From: Centropus unirufus
Lineage: Eukaryota; Chordata; Aves; Cuculiformes; Centropidae
Length of the DNA stretch: 64,000 nucleotides
Reading direction: 5' to 3'
Assembly: GCA_013397695.1 (NCBI GenBank)
Contig: VYZI01000087.1
Coordinates: 152,246-216,245, forward strand
A program made the position numbers and the translations under genes. Positions within the stretch are counted from its first letter, which is position 1. Each line of letters starts with the position of its first letter. The notes under the pieces were generated by a model. The model saw nothing but the letters and a program-made list of their open reading frames with translations, made no database searches and was not told where the DNA came from. Of this stretch, positions 1-12,639 are shown piece after piece.

Positions 1-1461
1 AGCCCAGCCATCGGAGTCCTGCAGGGACCTGGGCTTAAATAGCTTCTGGCTAATTCTTCCCAAGCTAGGACTACTTTCTGCTCTGACTTTCTGACTGGAG
101 TGTAAACAGCAAAATCCCCACAGCAATCACTTTCCTCTGGTTCAGTCTGCTCAGTTATCTTTTCCAGGTATATCTCATAATTCTACATTAACATTACCTA
201 TGGAAAGCACAGTCAAAAAACAGAATCACCCTTATTTCCTACAGCAGAGCTAGTTCTACCCCCAAAGCAAGCTTTCTTAACCTTATTTCCATTTCTTACA
301 CAGCAAACAAGCCTCACCTTTATATAGACACATCCTCAAGACGCTTATTTGACCACAGTCTCTTTACATTCAGGGGGCTGGGCCCTGCTATGGCTAATGA
401 GTCTAATTGGGAGCAGGAGGAAAGGAAGTGCTTTGCGCCACAGCATTATGTTTTTTTCTGATGTTTCAGTGACTGGAGCCGGTCTTGCACCTTGTAACCC
501 AGGTGCTTGGGTTGTACATGTTTGCTGAAGGGCGGTGAAGTGGCTGAGCCACTTGTTTGTTCCTTTTTTTTCTTGCAGCTGCTGCTGGAGGCGAGCATAT
601 TCCCTGAATGTCATTTAGATGTATGCTGTACCTCTTGGAAATGTTTTAAGTAGGTTGTTCCTAAGTTATAGCTGTCTGAGCCTGGGGAGAGCTGTAAAGA
701 GTTGATGGCTGCCAGCAGATTTTCTTTAAGGCTTGCTATTGAGTATAAATTAACTGATCCCAAAGCTGTAGGGACGTAACTATTTCTTCAGAAAGCCTTC
801 TGGTGCGCTCAGGTGATGGCTTTCAGGGCTACTCTAAGAGCAGAGGGGCATCATCTGCTCCTGCTTTGCCTTTACAGCCGGAGAAGAAACATTGCTGCTC
901 CTCTTGCCTTACTGGTTCCTCTCCATCATCCCTTATCCTTTGCTCTGTTCCCTTCCTTGGGGGTTTTCTTAGAAAATGCCTTTAGGCTGGTATACAAGGA
1001 AAAAAGTGCCTGCATATACTGATAAATAGTGCCTCAGTGTGTCTGTGTCCTGGCAGCTGCTGGAGCTGAGTGTTGCAGTCCCCACTCCAGCACGCAGATA
1101 CTGAGAGCAGCCTTCAAGGGCTGCTTAAAGTGTTATTTCCCAATGACATCCTTCTTTACCAAAGCAAATTCTAGGAAAACGAGCAGGACTATTTATTTCT
1201 CAGGAGGAATGTGGGAGGACCCAGGTGTCCTGTGTATGTTTGTACTGGATGTCTGGAGCCAGAAGACTCAGGCATTCTCTAAGCCCCTGGACTAAACCCT
1301 GGTGTCGGTTGTGCAACACCAGCCCTGTGGGAGCTCGGAGCAAACTGCTGGTTAGGAAGAAATTATTTTCTTCATCGTGGTCCCAAGGCACAAGGCTTAA
1401 CCTAAAATTTCTTCTCAGTCGACTGCTCGCAGGAATCATCTGGTGCTTTTGCAAAGGCAAA

Positions 1462-1537
1462 AATCCCAGTGCTGGTTGTTCCAGCACAAATTGCAGATGA
1501 ATCCCAGCGCTAGTTGTTCCAGCACTAATTGCAGACT
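1462..1537. repeat. Imperfect 38-bp tandem duplication (two copies)
   Basis: Two adjacent copies start at 1462 and 1500 with a period of 38 bp and differ at about four positions. Each contains a short inverted pair around GTTGTTCCAGCAC. The copies have diverged by roughly a tenth, so the duplication is not recent. The open frames running through it look coincidental. Confidence 0.85.
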
Positions 1538-4472
1538 GGCTCTGAAGCTACTTTGCCACCTGAAAGCACCACTGCTGAAGCATTTCACACATAAAGTCCT
1601 GTCCCCTGCAGCAGAGCCCACCCCCTTCTGCAGGACAGAAGTCGTGGGAACCGCTTAGCCACTGCTAAGCTTTCCCTTGGTGCAAAACTTCTTCCCTGTT
1701 GCTCCTTCGTGTCAGCATTTAGTTTACGCTTGGTTCATCTGAAAAAAATAAAAAAAAAGATGTAAAGTAGCAGCCTCTAAACCATTTCCTCTTTCTGTGA
1801 GATGTGCTGCTGAGCCAGGAGACAAACGCAGCTCATGAGGTTTGACAAACTCTGACCACGCATCTCCTTCGAGTTGTATTTAAGAGGGGGTGAAATCAGC
1901 CTCTTTATTATATAATAGCTTGGGGGTGCTGTAAATATGACTGTGCTGAAAGACAGAGTGATGGTGGGAAACCTGAGAGCCCTTGGCCGCTTGGCTGTGC
2001 TGGATGGGGGAGATTCCCTGGGCTGTCCCAGGGGGTTGGTGGGGTCAGGACCTTCCTATGAGCATCTCTTGTGGACTTGGTTGTCCCAGGGAGGTGAATG
2101 CTCTTTGATTGTCTCAGAGGGAACCAGGGTAACTTGTGTGGGCTGCAGGACAGATAGGACAAATCCCAGCTGCTGTGTTCATCTCTTGGAGAGATAAAGG
2201 TGAGGTGGTAGCAAAGGGGGCCCTAGCACAGCTGATAAACATCTGCTGGTGTGTCTGGCTAAATTGGGACCGAAATAAGCAAAGACTGGTCTATGGACAC
2301 ACACAGCCACAGCTAAACCAGGGTGGAGACCTTCATCTGGAGGAGGGTTAGATCTCCTCAGGACAAGCTGGAAGAGGAGATGTAAGCTGTGCTTGTCATG
2401 GAGGAGAGCTCCTTCGTTAAAATTCTATGACAAGGCAAACACACAGCAGTGCTTAAAGGAGAGAGTGAATGAGTGAGTTGTGGCCAAAGTTGGGTGAAAA
2501 AACAGGAGAAAAATGGAAAAAGGAAGATTGTGAAGGTACCAAACTCAGCTTGGGTGTGTATCTTGGAACATATCTTCCAAGGCTGCCAAAAGCTTTCTGG
2601 ATGTGATGCTAGCTAAAAGCAGGATGGACCAGGCACCTAGGATGAACTTTTATGAATTCCATGACCAGAACGAAGCCCTGCACACTGTATGCATGAGGAT
2701 AAGGATGTGACACCCCAGCACCATTACTAGATTTTCTCCTCACAGTGACAACTTCCCACGCAATCAGTACTAGGGCCACTGCATGCCTGATGTGGCAAGA
2801 CTTGGGATTTGAGGAAAGGAGAAACTGAGGTGTGTAGAGCCCACCTGGGCTCTCCAAGGGGGAGTTTGAGGCAGGGTTGTACCTTGGGAGCTCCTCTCTG
2901 TCCATAGCAGGGAGATAGCCTTGTGAGGCTAAAACTCGCTTCCCAAAACCTCTGGAGGTCACACGGGAAAGCTGCAGGGGCAGGAAGTTAGCACGGCTGT
3001 GGGTTCGTATCAGAAGACCTGGGCCATCCTTTCTCCCTAGGAACATGACTTCTGCCAGCTCTGGTGCTGCAGCGGCCGAGATGCCAACTCATTCAAGGAG
3101 CCAAGCCTTCCAAAAATAACTTTTCTGGAAAGACCAATGACTATTTTATGGCTGAGTCTCTTCCCCAGGGAGGCTCAGAGCATGCACAGGGTGGGAATAC
3201 ACAGCAGAAGGGCTCCGTCACAGACCAAATTCAACTGTAATACCTTAAACTTCCAAGAAACTGCATCCAAAGAAACCAACTCTTCTCTTTTGCTGAGTTT
3301 TGCTCCAAAAACCTCTTCTTGGACTACTATACCTATAGCTGGGTAGAGAGCAGTTATCTTCAGGTGGGAAGGTAAGGGACTACACACAGCCATAGAACAA
3401 GCCCTGCTTTGGGTGGCCTAATCGAGTTCCTTCTGGAACAAATCTGCTTTCAGACTGCAAATTAAACTGGACCTTCATTCAGAAAGATAAATCCCTTCCC
3501 AGCCTGGAGACTTCTAATCTGAATCCCTGTTTGAATTTTCTGAGTTGCTTATGTTAAGCAGTACTTGTAACAGATACCTGCCTAGCCATGGTGATTTAGG
3601 TGAATATTGCATTAGCACACCTTGGGAGCCAGAAAACATAGTTTCTATCGGAGTTTCTTGTCGAGATTAAATAATATTTTCCCATTTATTGTTGTCGATT
3701 AGCTGCATGATATTTAGGGTGGTAAATACAGACTAAGTGATACCTTTTACAACCACCAAGTTCACTGGAAGGGGCAGCAAGGTGAGAGGAGCTCTGCTGT
3801 GCCTTTTGCCTGGAGTTAAGCCTTGGGTGATCTCCTGTCTTGTTAGATAAATAGCTGTCATGAAATAAGGTCAACTCCTAATGACCTCTCTCAGGGCTAC
3901 AGCTATTTCTGCACTCTTTTGGGAGAGCACTGAACATAGTTTAGCATCTCTGGTTTTTAGCAAAATGTAGGCATTGAAGCATGTGGAGCAGCACATCGGG
4001 AACTGTTTGAAGGCACTGGGCATCACGAATGGCCCATCCAAATCAGCAAACCATACCAAGCAGCTGTTCTGAGAGGGGTTTTGTGAAGAACTCGGCTGGA
4101 GGAGTCGCTGCCCTGGCAGCTGAGCAGTAAAAATGTCACCCTGAGTGTTAACAAGAAAGGAGAAATTCAGCTTTTTCCCCTAAATCAGCCCAAAGAAGGC
4201 ACTCTGGGGTTTCAAAATCGAACCTTTTCTCAAACTTCCTTAAAAAATTTAACTTATTCCTTCGCTGGGCTCTTTCCCTAAGGCAAGAGGGGAAGTGGAA
4301 CCATCTACCCCCTTCTGAAGTATCTGTTTTTATTCCAGACTATGTTACAGAGCTTCAGAAAAGCACGGTATTTAGATGCAAAGTTGAATGTTTTAAGAAA
4401 AGATTTTTGGATCAGGCCTTTTTAATGCTTTATATTCCACCCCCCTGGGTGGTCTAACTGTCTATCATATAA

Positions 4473-4494
4473 TCATTAAATGACTATTTAATGA
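4473..4494. repeat. Perfect inverted repeat, 9-bp arms, 4-nt loop
   Basis: The arms TCATTAAAT and ATTTAATGA are exact reverse complements separated by GACT. The arms are AT-only apart from one base pair, so any hairpin would be weak. It also presents two facing ATTA homeodomain-type cores. It could equally be a chance AT-rich palindrome. Confidence 0.7.
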
Positions 4495-5589
4495 GTTGCC
4501 TAGCCTAGCAGGTATTTTTATAAATTACTTAGTATAGAGATTATTCTGTCTTTCAAAATCAAGGGAACAATTTAAAAAACTTATTAAGAATGATGGCGTT
4601 TATATTTCCTTTCCTGATATACCTACACTGATTTTATATATGCATGCTTCTACATAAATTCTGCCTATCTGTAGTAGATACAAAGAACAGTCTTCATAAC
4701 TAAACAAAGCTTTTAAAACCCTAATGTCCCAGCTAAAACCCATCCCAAGTCAATCTGATTTGGAGAAGAAATGAGGGCAAAAGCCTGAATTTTCCTCTTT
4801 TCTGCCTGTGCTGCCTACTGTACACAACCAGTTACACATTTCTTGGTTGCTCCACAGTTATCTTTTCCTACAGAAAGTCTTGATGCAGCGAAAAGATCCA
4901 TTTATTGATGTTATTCCCCTGTTCCTGCCTGTCCAGGAAAGAAACCTGCAGTTTTCCCCTGCTCAGTCGTAATGAGTTCTTAGCTTTGTAATAAATTTAG
5001 GAGAGCTGCTATGAACCGCATCTGAGCGATGCTTAGCATGACCTGGATCTCAAAACACTTTCCATTCCTGCTTTAATTCATGCAAGACTAATTCCCAGTG
5101 ACTTTTCTCTGAGCATTAAGGAGTGGAAGTAAACAATGCTGTGAGACTGGGCTGAGACAAGACTCAGCCAAACCGGGATTTCTCCGTGGAGGGTCTGCAG
5201 TGCCCAAGGAATGTTGCATGTGCTGGCCTTTGGGGATGGAGAGTTTAACCTGGGGGGAAGATTTGAGGCAGATTTGGGGAGGCAAGGGTAACTGCACACC
5301 ACTACCCAAAATAGTACTAGAGTGTCCATCCCTCCTCTAGATTCCACGTGGCTTATGCTAAAGCCTCTCTCTGTCCTGGTTAGCACCAGGGAGATTTGGA
5401 TCTGAGCTGATCCACGCTCTGAGCGGAATTCCCTTGCACAGGGATGGTAACACAGACTCTCCCAAGGCTGCTTCACATCTCCTTTTCCAGGCAGCCTTGA
5501 AAGCTTCTGCTGCTCAGAGAGATCCTGCAGGGCTTGTGTTGGAGGCTGCCTCCCTCTAGTGAGAGCAAGAGGGACCCACATGCCACCTT

Positions 5590-6060
5590 CCCCCAGGGTG
5601 CTGGGCTGCACCCATGGAGGGTGCTGAACTCCATGTGCTGACAGTGACACCTGCATTGAGGGTGCTGATGTGCCTCAGCTGCAGTGCTAGAAGCATCGAG
5701 GGTGCTGCATGCATCTCGTATAACGTCTTGGATGTTGTGTTGCATGCCTTAGGGTGCTGCATTCCTCTTGGATAATGTTTGTATCTTGGATGCTGTGCTG
5801 CATGCATCCAGGATGCTGTGCAAGGCTCAGGTGCTGCGCTGGGCACATTGAGGGTGCTGCATGTGTCTTGGTTGCTGTACGTCTGTGTCTCAAATGCTTT
5901 GTTGTGCTCATGAATGGTGCTGCACGTATCTTGGGTGCGGTGAGTGGCTCACATGCTGTTCTGTGTGCTTCTCAGGTGCTGGGCATGTGTCCTGGGGTCC
6001 ATTCTTGGATATTACCTAGGGATTGAGTGCTGTACCCGTCATGGGTGCTGGATTAACTGG
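5590..6060. repeat. Degenerate minisatellite with GGTGCTG core
   Basis: A variable unit containing GGTGCTG, often followed by a CATG.ATCTTGG-like stretch, recurs along about 470 bp. Exact GGTGCTG copies start at 5597, 5620, 5661, 5701, 5753, 5830, 5853, 5916, 5975 and 6044, with one-mismatch copies between them (for example 5788, 5811 and 5871). Many spacings are 18-23 bp or about twice that, which suggests an ancestral unit near 20 bp now blurred by mutation and indels. Several frames stay open through the array on both strands because the unit lacks stop codons, not because it codes for protein. A protein-coding repeat is unlikely because no single frame is kept. Confidence 0.75.
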
Positions 6061-7790
6061 AGTCCCTGTGCTGCGTGGGTGGCAGATTCAGGCTGCATGT
6101 TGCAGCCTGGGGATCAGTGGTGATGTCTGAGGCAGGAGGGTGGTGCAGGCAATTCCTGATCTGGCACAAGATCTGCAAGCACACAGATAAATGGGTAGCT
6201 GTGAACCAGGAGCCTGAATTTATACTGAATTGGCGCTTTGCGTCAAGTGGCTGCTGTTTTTAATGTAATCCTAGGGCCCCCAGGCAGGATTTGTTGTGCT
6301 GCTGGATTTCTCATTTGCCAGCAAGGGTACGATTTCATCAAATGAGCTGTATAATTTCACCACATCCTCAAGGGCTTGCCTGCAGCTCAGCTCCTCCAGG
6401 CTGCCCTTAGCAACAGCACAGGCTAAATAGAGCTACACCACCAAAGGGTACATCCAACCCACAAAAGCATCTCCCTGGAGTAACAAGCAGTGCACAGGCA
6501 GCCTGAGAGCATGTCACACTTGCCTTCTCCCCTGTTACAGCGGAGCATCTCATCCTGGCACAGCCGTAGCCATTGGCTCCAAAGGATTTGGATGCCGTCC
6601 GAAATCAGTAGCAGGCAGCCGCTCTCACCAGGACATGGGCAGAAAAATGCTGTGAGCTGGATGTCTGGAGACAAGCAGGGCGGTCAACTACGAGCATCCT
6701 TAGCCTGTCTGGTCTGACCTGCAGGCTCTTGACCCTGCTGTGCAGGGGGGGGTGAAGGGAGAAATATTTATTGCCCCAGCAGCGAGGATCATGGTTCATG
6801 TATTTTTCCCAGCAAGAAGAGCTAAAGCTACCGCAGAGCTCTTGGGGAGGCATGTTGCTCACAGAGCTGGAGGGAGAAGAGGAAAACAAGATCGGCAATT
6901 GCCTCGCTCATCCTTGCAAACAGGTTAATTCCCTTCCCACACAACCAGTGACCCTTGGGCAGCCAGCATGCTGCAAATCACGCCGGCGGTGGGGGCTTGG
7001 TCAGGAGCTGCAGCAGGGTCAGTGCTGCTGACATACAAGCTGCAAATCTTCCAGCTGGGGAACATATGCAAGCGCAGCAAGCCAGAGCAGCGAGGGGGGT
7101 TATTTTCAAGCCCTTCTGCCTTGGCAGCTGAGGAGGTTTCAAAAGGGAAATGTTGTTTTCAATGCCTGAAGTGAAAGGTGGCAGTCGTGGATGTTGTGGA
7201 TGAGCGTGGCAGCAGCTGGCTGCTGTGAAGGGTCCCCAAGCAACAGAGGAGTGAGAGATCACCCATGGGCAAGAAATCTGGGGGATGGCAGAAGAATGCA
7301 CTGTCTGTTTTGATCACACTTAGAGAATGAGTAGGATTTATTGCATAGAAGGCAAAAAACAAATGAGCTGAATGTGCTTGGAAAAGGGAGTCTGGAGAGA
7401 AGTACATGCCAAGCAGTAATGTTGCAGGGTATATGAGTGTAATTTGGCCAGTTAGAGAGAAAATCAACATTTTGTCCCAAGACTAGAAGGCAGCTTTGTT
7501 CTTTCCTGCATTTTGAGGCATGAGATGCTCTCTCCCTCCCTCCTGATTTGGGCCTATGTCTGCTTTGCTTCTGCCCAACATTGATAAAGTCTGAATAGCG
7601 ATGCTTTCAGGGCTACGAGACAAGCAGAGGAGCTCACAGACACCGCGGTCTCCTCAAGGAGACTTGCTTGGAATTCAGCAGTGTGGGCACTTTTATCTCC
7701 ACCAGGGCACAGGAGCCAACCTGCATTGATTTTCAGGTGTGTCACATCAAAAATATATATTAATAGTAACCGCATATCCAGAAGAGGTTT

Positions 7791-7800
7791 CCCCCCCCCC
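7791..7800. repeat. Poly-C run (10)
   Basis: Ten consecutive C residues. A likely length-variable homopolymer and a possible sequencing or assembly error site. Confidence 0.9.
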
Positions 7801-9264
7801 ACCAGCCCACTGCTTCCCAGGCCACCTCCCAACCTCAAGATGGAATTGGCCAGGGCTTTGATTTCAAAGCCCGCTCCTCCCCTGCCTCTCTCCTTTCTAT
7901 TCTCATTTTATTTCGCCCTCCTGCTAAATTTCCTCTTTCCTTGAAGATACATATCTCCCCCCCGAACCCTGCTCTTGGCTTTTATATAGCACCTATTAGC
8001 TTGTTACCTCCGTGTTGGTGAGGGGGAGCACAGATGTGCTGCAGGGCCATGCCTCCCTCTGACCCTCCCCAAATCCCCCAGGACTCAAGAGGTCTGGAAG
8101 GCTGATAGCTACAGTTCCCCTGGGGGCCATATAACAGCAAGGGGGCTGTTTCAACCAAAGGGTCCCTGACACACAGCCCAGACCATACATCAGCTGGGGG
8201 ACTTTGATTCAGATAGCAATCTGCACAGGGCTCGCCTTCAATTAAGATGGGGTTTATGACTCCAGTTTCCCTCAGACGATTGCCTGTTGGCATCAGAGGG
8301 AGCAACTTCAGCTGCTATTGGGACCCGCAGCAGCGGTGCTGAGTAATGGGGTCTTCTCCTGGGGGTGGGGAATGAAGGGTGCAGGGAAATCAGGACATGC
8401 TTCTTTTTACTTTGTCTTCTCTTCAAGAAAATGACTGGGGGAAATGAGCCTGGAGATTGAGAGGAGATTCCCTGTGACCCATTTTGTATAAAACTAGAGA
8501 TAGTTGGGGAAATAGGAGTGGAAGAAAATGTATAAAGTCTGTATGTGAGCATTTTTATCCTCCCTCCCCTGCCTTTGGACTGGACAGACCCCAGATGCCA
8601 TGCTGGACACCTGTCTATAGGGCAAAACTGGGGAAGGGATAAATAAGGAGAAACGGGCTATTTTCTGGGAAAAGTCAGCGTTATGCCATGCAGTGGTGCA
8701 AATATTTGCAGTGCTATTCTGTACACTGAATATTAACTGCACGTCCTGAACGATTAATGAGATTGGAGGCAGGGAGCCTCTGTTTGCGATGTGTTACAGT
8801 GCCCACAGCCTTGGCCCCCCAAGTGCCAAAGGTAGCTCCAGCCCTGGAGCTGGTTTTGGTGTAGGCACCCAAAATGCACTCCCAGCACAGGGAGCTGTTT
8901 GCATCTGTTTCCCTACTGCACACCCCGACCCTTCTGGTCGCGTTAGATGTGGCCTTGGTTGCATTTTGGGTTGCTTCCTTTCTTCCCCCCTGGAAATAAA
9001 ACTTCAGCCAGATGCCTGAGAAGCTTTAGAATACCCTGTTGCCCCACATTTATGGGACCAGAGATGCACGTGTACAGCTGAGGGAGCATCTCCATGTGTG
9101 GGGCTGTGCAGCCCCAAAGCTGCGTTGCAGGAGCTGTTGCTCAACCCCACAAGCAGCACCGAGCCCTCCTCCACCAAGCGGTAGCCGTGTTCCCAAACAG
9201 TATCTTCTCTTACTGCGTTAATTACAGTAATCTAATGGGAAAAGTAAACAGGAAAGCTTGGGGG

Positions 9265-9280
9265 GTGTGTGTGTGTGTGT
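9265..9280. repeat. (GT)8 microsatellite
   Basis: Eight GT units preceded by a run of G. Short for a vertebrate dinucleotide repeat, so probably only mildly polymorphic. Confidence 0.9.
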
Positions 9281-9384
9281 GGAATAAGGGGCACAAAGAT
9301 GGGAGGCAGGGGCTGACAAGCTCCCTCTGGTGCAAAGAATGGAGTTCAGAGGAAAGTTCACTTTTCCAGCTGGCGGCTGGCTGA

Positions 9385-9545
9385 TGCTCAAAGGCGTTAA
9401 TTAGGGCGGCCAGATTGCAATCGGGACAGTGTCCCCGGCCGCTTCCCCTTTTGGTGACAATCGCATTCCTGAGGCTTGAAGTTCAGCTGCAGAGACCTAA
9501 TGCTTTCGGTCTACGAGGGGGCCAGGGCTCTCTGTTGCTGCACAA
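9385..9545. promoter_or_regulatory. Motif-dense, CpG-retaining non-coding island (possible conserved element)
   Basis: Within about 160 bp there is a TTAATTA homeodomain core (9397-9403), an inverted repeat GGGACA-G-TGTCCC (9423-9435) and a SOX-like GACAATCG word near 9457. Several CpGs survive in a CpG-poor neighbourhood. That combination is common in avian conserved non-coding elements. No reading frame explains it. The call is inference from sequence texture only. Confidence 0.3.
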
Positions 9546-12420
9546 GAGATTTTTTTAAATTTTTTTTTAATCAGCTGGTTTTTAATCCCATGGAGCTGGG
9601 TGGTGTTTTGCTGTCAGTTGGCTGAGGAAAAGCAGAGGTGGATGGAAAAGGCTCTTCCTTGGGACTTTCTCAGCACAAGGTACCAGAGATGGAGACATCA
9701 GGTGGGCAGGACCAAAGAATTCTCTGTTGGAGCTTTACACCTCCCACCTTGCTTCATCCAGATATCAGAAATCCACCTGCAGAGCTGCGCTTTTCCCTGC
9801 TGCATCGATGTGCTGGAGATGCCTGGGTGAAGTAGGAATTTCCCTTGTGCTGCACAGGGCCCTGAGGGAGCCTGTGTACTGACCCAGGGCTGTCTGCTCT
9901 TCAGCCCTTGCCCTGTCAGCCCCACCAGCACTTGTGATCATCTTCTGATGCTGCCTCCTGAGTTTAGATCTAGGGAAAGAGGAAGGAAACAGGCCGGTGA
10001 TGAAGAAGCTCCTTCTGCTTTTATTCCACCTTCTTCTTTTATTCTCCTTTAATTCTCACTTTCATGTCCACAGGTTGGTTTCTTTGGCAAATCAAGGCCC
10101 CAGTTTCACCTTCTCCCCTGCTGTGCTTGCAAATGTTGTGCCTGACAGAGAGGTGTGACAGGGGCCTTATTTTTTATATTAGGAACAACAGCATCCATGA
10201 CCATTGAACCCCTGAAAAACCCCTTCACTAGAAGTTACTATCCCAGCATGGTAGAGATCTGCAATTTCTGAACTTGTTTGGAGAAAAAATGCTGCGTGCA
10301 GCAAAGCCTGAGCTGGAGGATCCCAGCTGCACTTCTCCAAGGGAAGAGTGTGAAGGCAGGCAACTAGATTGTGGTTGGACGCTCCTGATGCTGCCTCAAC
10401 CCTTGGCATTGCTGGGGGGTTGCTTTGCCCCTATAACCACAGGGTGTTTCAGGGCAGGGTCCCCAGGGCCAGCGTGTCCCTAGGGTGCTGGGTCCATGCA
10501 GCACTGATGAATTCCCTGGTGCTTGTATATTAGGTCACCTCTCCACACAGACCTCTCCTGGCCATTTCAAAACCTGGAGGAGGCAGATCCCAGTTTCCAC
10601 TCCTGAGACCTTTCTGTTCTCCTGGATTTTTTCCTCTTGGCCAAATCAGAAAGAAACCTAGGTATTTTATTTAATCTGAGCTCATTTCTCAGTGATAGGA
10701 TTTTTTCTTCCCTGGCTGCATTTAGTATGGGCAAATGTGTGTGGGGAGAAAGGAGGCAGATGAAATTACTGTTTATGTCACCTACTTTGGCATTAAAGCA
10801 GCAAGCGGGGAATGCTGAAGGAACCAAAGCCATTTATTTTTATTGAATCTCATTTCAACAATAAGAAACACTCTCCATTAAGCTCCTCACTCCTGCTGCC
10901 AGATGCCCCCAGCGCATTACATGCAGCACCCAGGAGCCACTGGCCCTTAAAGAGCGAGAATCTGTGACAGGAATCTTCCCAAAATATTTGTGACTGGAAG
11001 CTGATGACCAGAAAGAAGGCAAAGCTTGGCACAGACACAGAGAAAGCATACACTTACCTTTGAATTCAGCTTGCACCAAACCCTTGAGTGGATTTGCACC
11101 ACAAGCTTGGGATGGGAGAAAGGGACTGCTGAGCTTAGGAAGTCACTTTGGTCCTCATGGGCTTGTCCCAGGGGTCCTGCTTGGATTTGTGTGAGCAGGT
11201 CTGGCTGCCCTGTGGCTCTGCTCCCCTGTTCTTGCTCTGGTAATGATGACCTGAAAATGAAACAGGGCAAGTCACGATATTGCTTGGGGCTTCAACCGGA
11301 AAATGAAGCCATCCCAAGGGAAAGCAAGCCCTAGCTTGTTGGCACACACTGGGCATGCTGTGATCCCAGTTCTAGGTGAACGAAAGAAACCTAGTGAGCA
11401 GGTGACCTTCCAGGAGATAGTATCAGCCTCCTTTTGTCCTTGATTTTCCGTGCTGAACTCAAGGGGAGATGTTTTCAGCCCAGACGGATGGATGGGAAGA
11501 GGACTGTGTGGTTCAGTGCCGGGCAGGGTGGGGCTCACTGCAGAGTTGCCATTGCCCAGATGCTGGCTAAACCCCAAAATTGATGTATGAGGACACAAAA
11601 GATGCTGCAAAGGCCAGGTAAACTGCAATACCACCGCACCACCACCCAATTTGCTCAGGTCACTCAGCCTGGGTGAAAACCCCTTCTCCTCGCAAACCTT
11701 GGCTTATTTATTTATTTATTTTTTTGCAACAACCCACTAGAAACATCCAGAATCTCGACGGTGATAAATGCAGGCGTGTAGGTGGAGCTGAAAACCCTCA
11801 GTGGGTGAAATCACTCCACTACCTGTGTGGATGAGTGACTTCAGTGAGGTGTCATTTTCCAGAGGCTGCATGTGAGGATGGTGATGGAGACCCTGCCAAG
11901 ACAAATGACCGCAATTCCTACAAAGAAAAATAATTCTTTTGGGTAGCCAAGCAGAAGGTAGACTAGTTCTGGGGCAGATCTCCTTTTCACAGAAGCATCT
12001 TGAGGAGGAGAAAATAAATATGACAGAGCAGGCTTTGTGAGATGTTGCAGTGCTGCAGCCACCCCCTCCAAAAATGTAGGGGATGGGGATGGCATCCTGG
12101 ATCTACTCCAAAATGCAACTTTGCTATTGAAAGGAAATACATGCATGCACGCATAGAAGGTATATTATTATGTGCGTCTATATATTTAACGAAGAGGTGT
12201 GGTTATGTTTCATTTTTCCAGAATTTGGCAAAACAAACCAGACTTCAGAACAAGACTCCAAGAATGCATATTTTAAAATTAGCTTTTGTTTTGCCTTAGG
12301 GAGTGGAGGTTTGCTGGGGCTCAGAAAATATGTGTAACTGAGGCCAAAGGGCTATGAGCCTCCTGCCTGCTTCCCAGGCTTTACCTCAAAAAGGCATCTT
12401 CCTGTGTTATGTTACGTGTG
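9546..12420. other. Unique non-coding DNA
   Basis: No gene or transposon recognised. A T-rich stretch lies at 9550-9570 and a short TTTA repeat at 11.70 kb. Short open frames on both strands near 10.9-11.7 kb overlap each other and show no family resemblance. Confidence 0.55.
11704..11725. repeat. (TTTA)4 plus T-run
   Basis: About four TTTA units followed by a T homopolymer. A simple low-complexity tract. Confidence 0.85.
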
Positions 12421-12422
12421 GT

Positions 12423-12446
12423 GGTGGTCCTACTGGTGGTCCTACT
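12423..12446. repeat. Perfect 12-bp tandem duplication
   Basis: GGTGGTCCTACT occurs twice back to back with no mismatch (12423-12434 and 12435-12446). Probably a recent slippage event. Confidence 0.9.
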
Positions 12447-12581
12447 AGCTTAGCATCACCACCCTGTTTCACCCTGGCAATTGCATCATCAGAGCAAATA
12501 GAAGAAATCGGACCATAACCGAAACATATACAGTCCTGGCTCTGCCTTTCTTACCTGCCCAGAAGACAGATTATTTATTGC

Positions 12582-12635
12582 AATAATAATAATAATAATA
12601 GTAATAGTAATAATAATAATAATAGCAGTAGTAAT
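12582..12635. repeat. Interrupted (AAT)n microsatellite
   Basis: About 18 trinucleotides dominated by AAT, interrupted by AGT and AGC variants. The interruptions suggest an older array that has stabilised. The minus-strand frame through it reads as a tyrosine run, which is a translation artefact. Confidence 0.95.
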
Positions 12636-12639
12636 CCTC

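Larger units (their letters stand above)
1..5590. other. Unique non-coding DNA, no gene recognised
   Basis: I see no exon, RNA gene or transposon in this stretch. The longest open frame (minus strand, 2609-3046, 145 codons) has no recognisable domain and overlaps nothing with a convincing splice context. Two small structures stand out and are listed separately: a 38-bp tandem duplication near 1.5 kb and a 9-bp-arm hairpin at 4.48 kb. The part from 4.2 to 4.7 kb is AT-rich. CpG is scarce throughout, as expected for methylated vertebrate intergenic or intronic DNA. Confidence 0.6.
6061..9380. other. Unique non-coding DNA
   Basis: No gene is recognised. The stretch holds a G-run at about 6747-6754, a run of ten C at 7791-7800, and a short GT microsatellite at 9265. 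The 6.23-6.42 and 8.1-8.33 kb parts keep a few CpGs and read like possibly conserved non-coding sequence, but they carry no motif strong enough for a separate call. Confidence 0.55.

Noticed and set aside
2609..3046. Minus-strand frame of 145 codons
   Set aside because: No known family features, no low-complexity or domain pattern, and unsupported boundaries.
5078..5656. Longest open frame in the window (minus strand, 192 codons)
   Set aside because: No recognisable domain or motif. Its first part reads through the GGTGCTG minisatellite, which lacks stops, and other frames on the same strand are open too. Chance plus repeat composition explains it.
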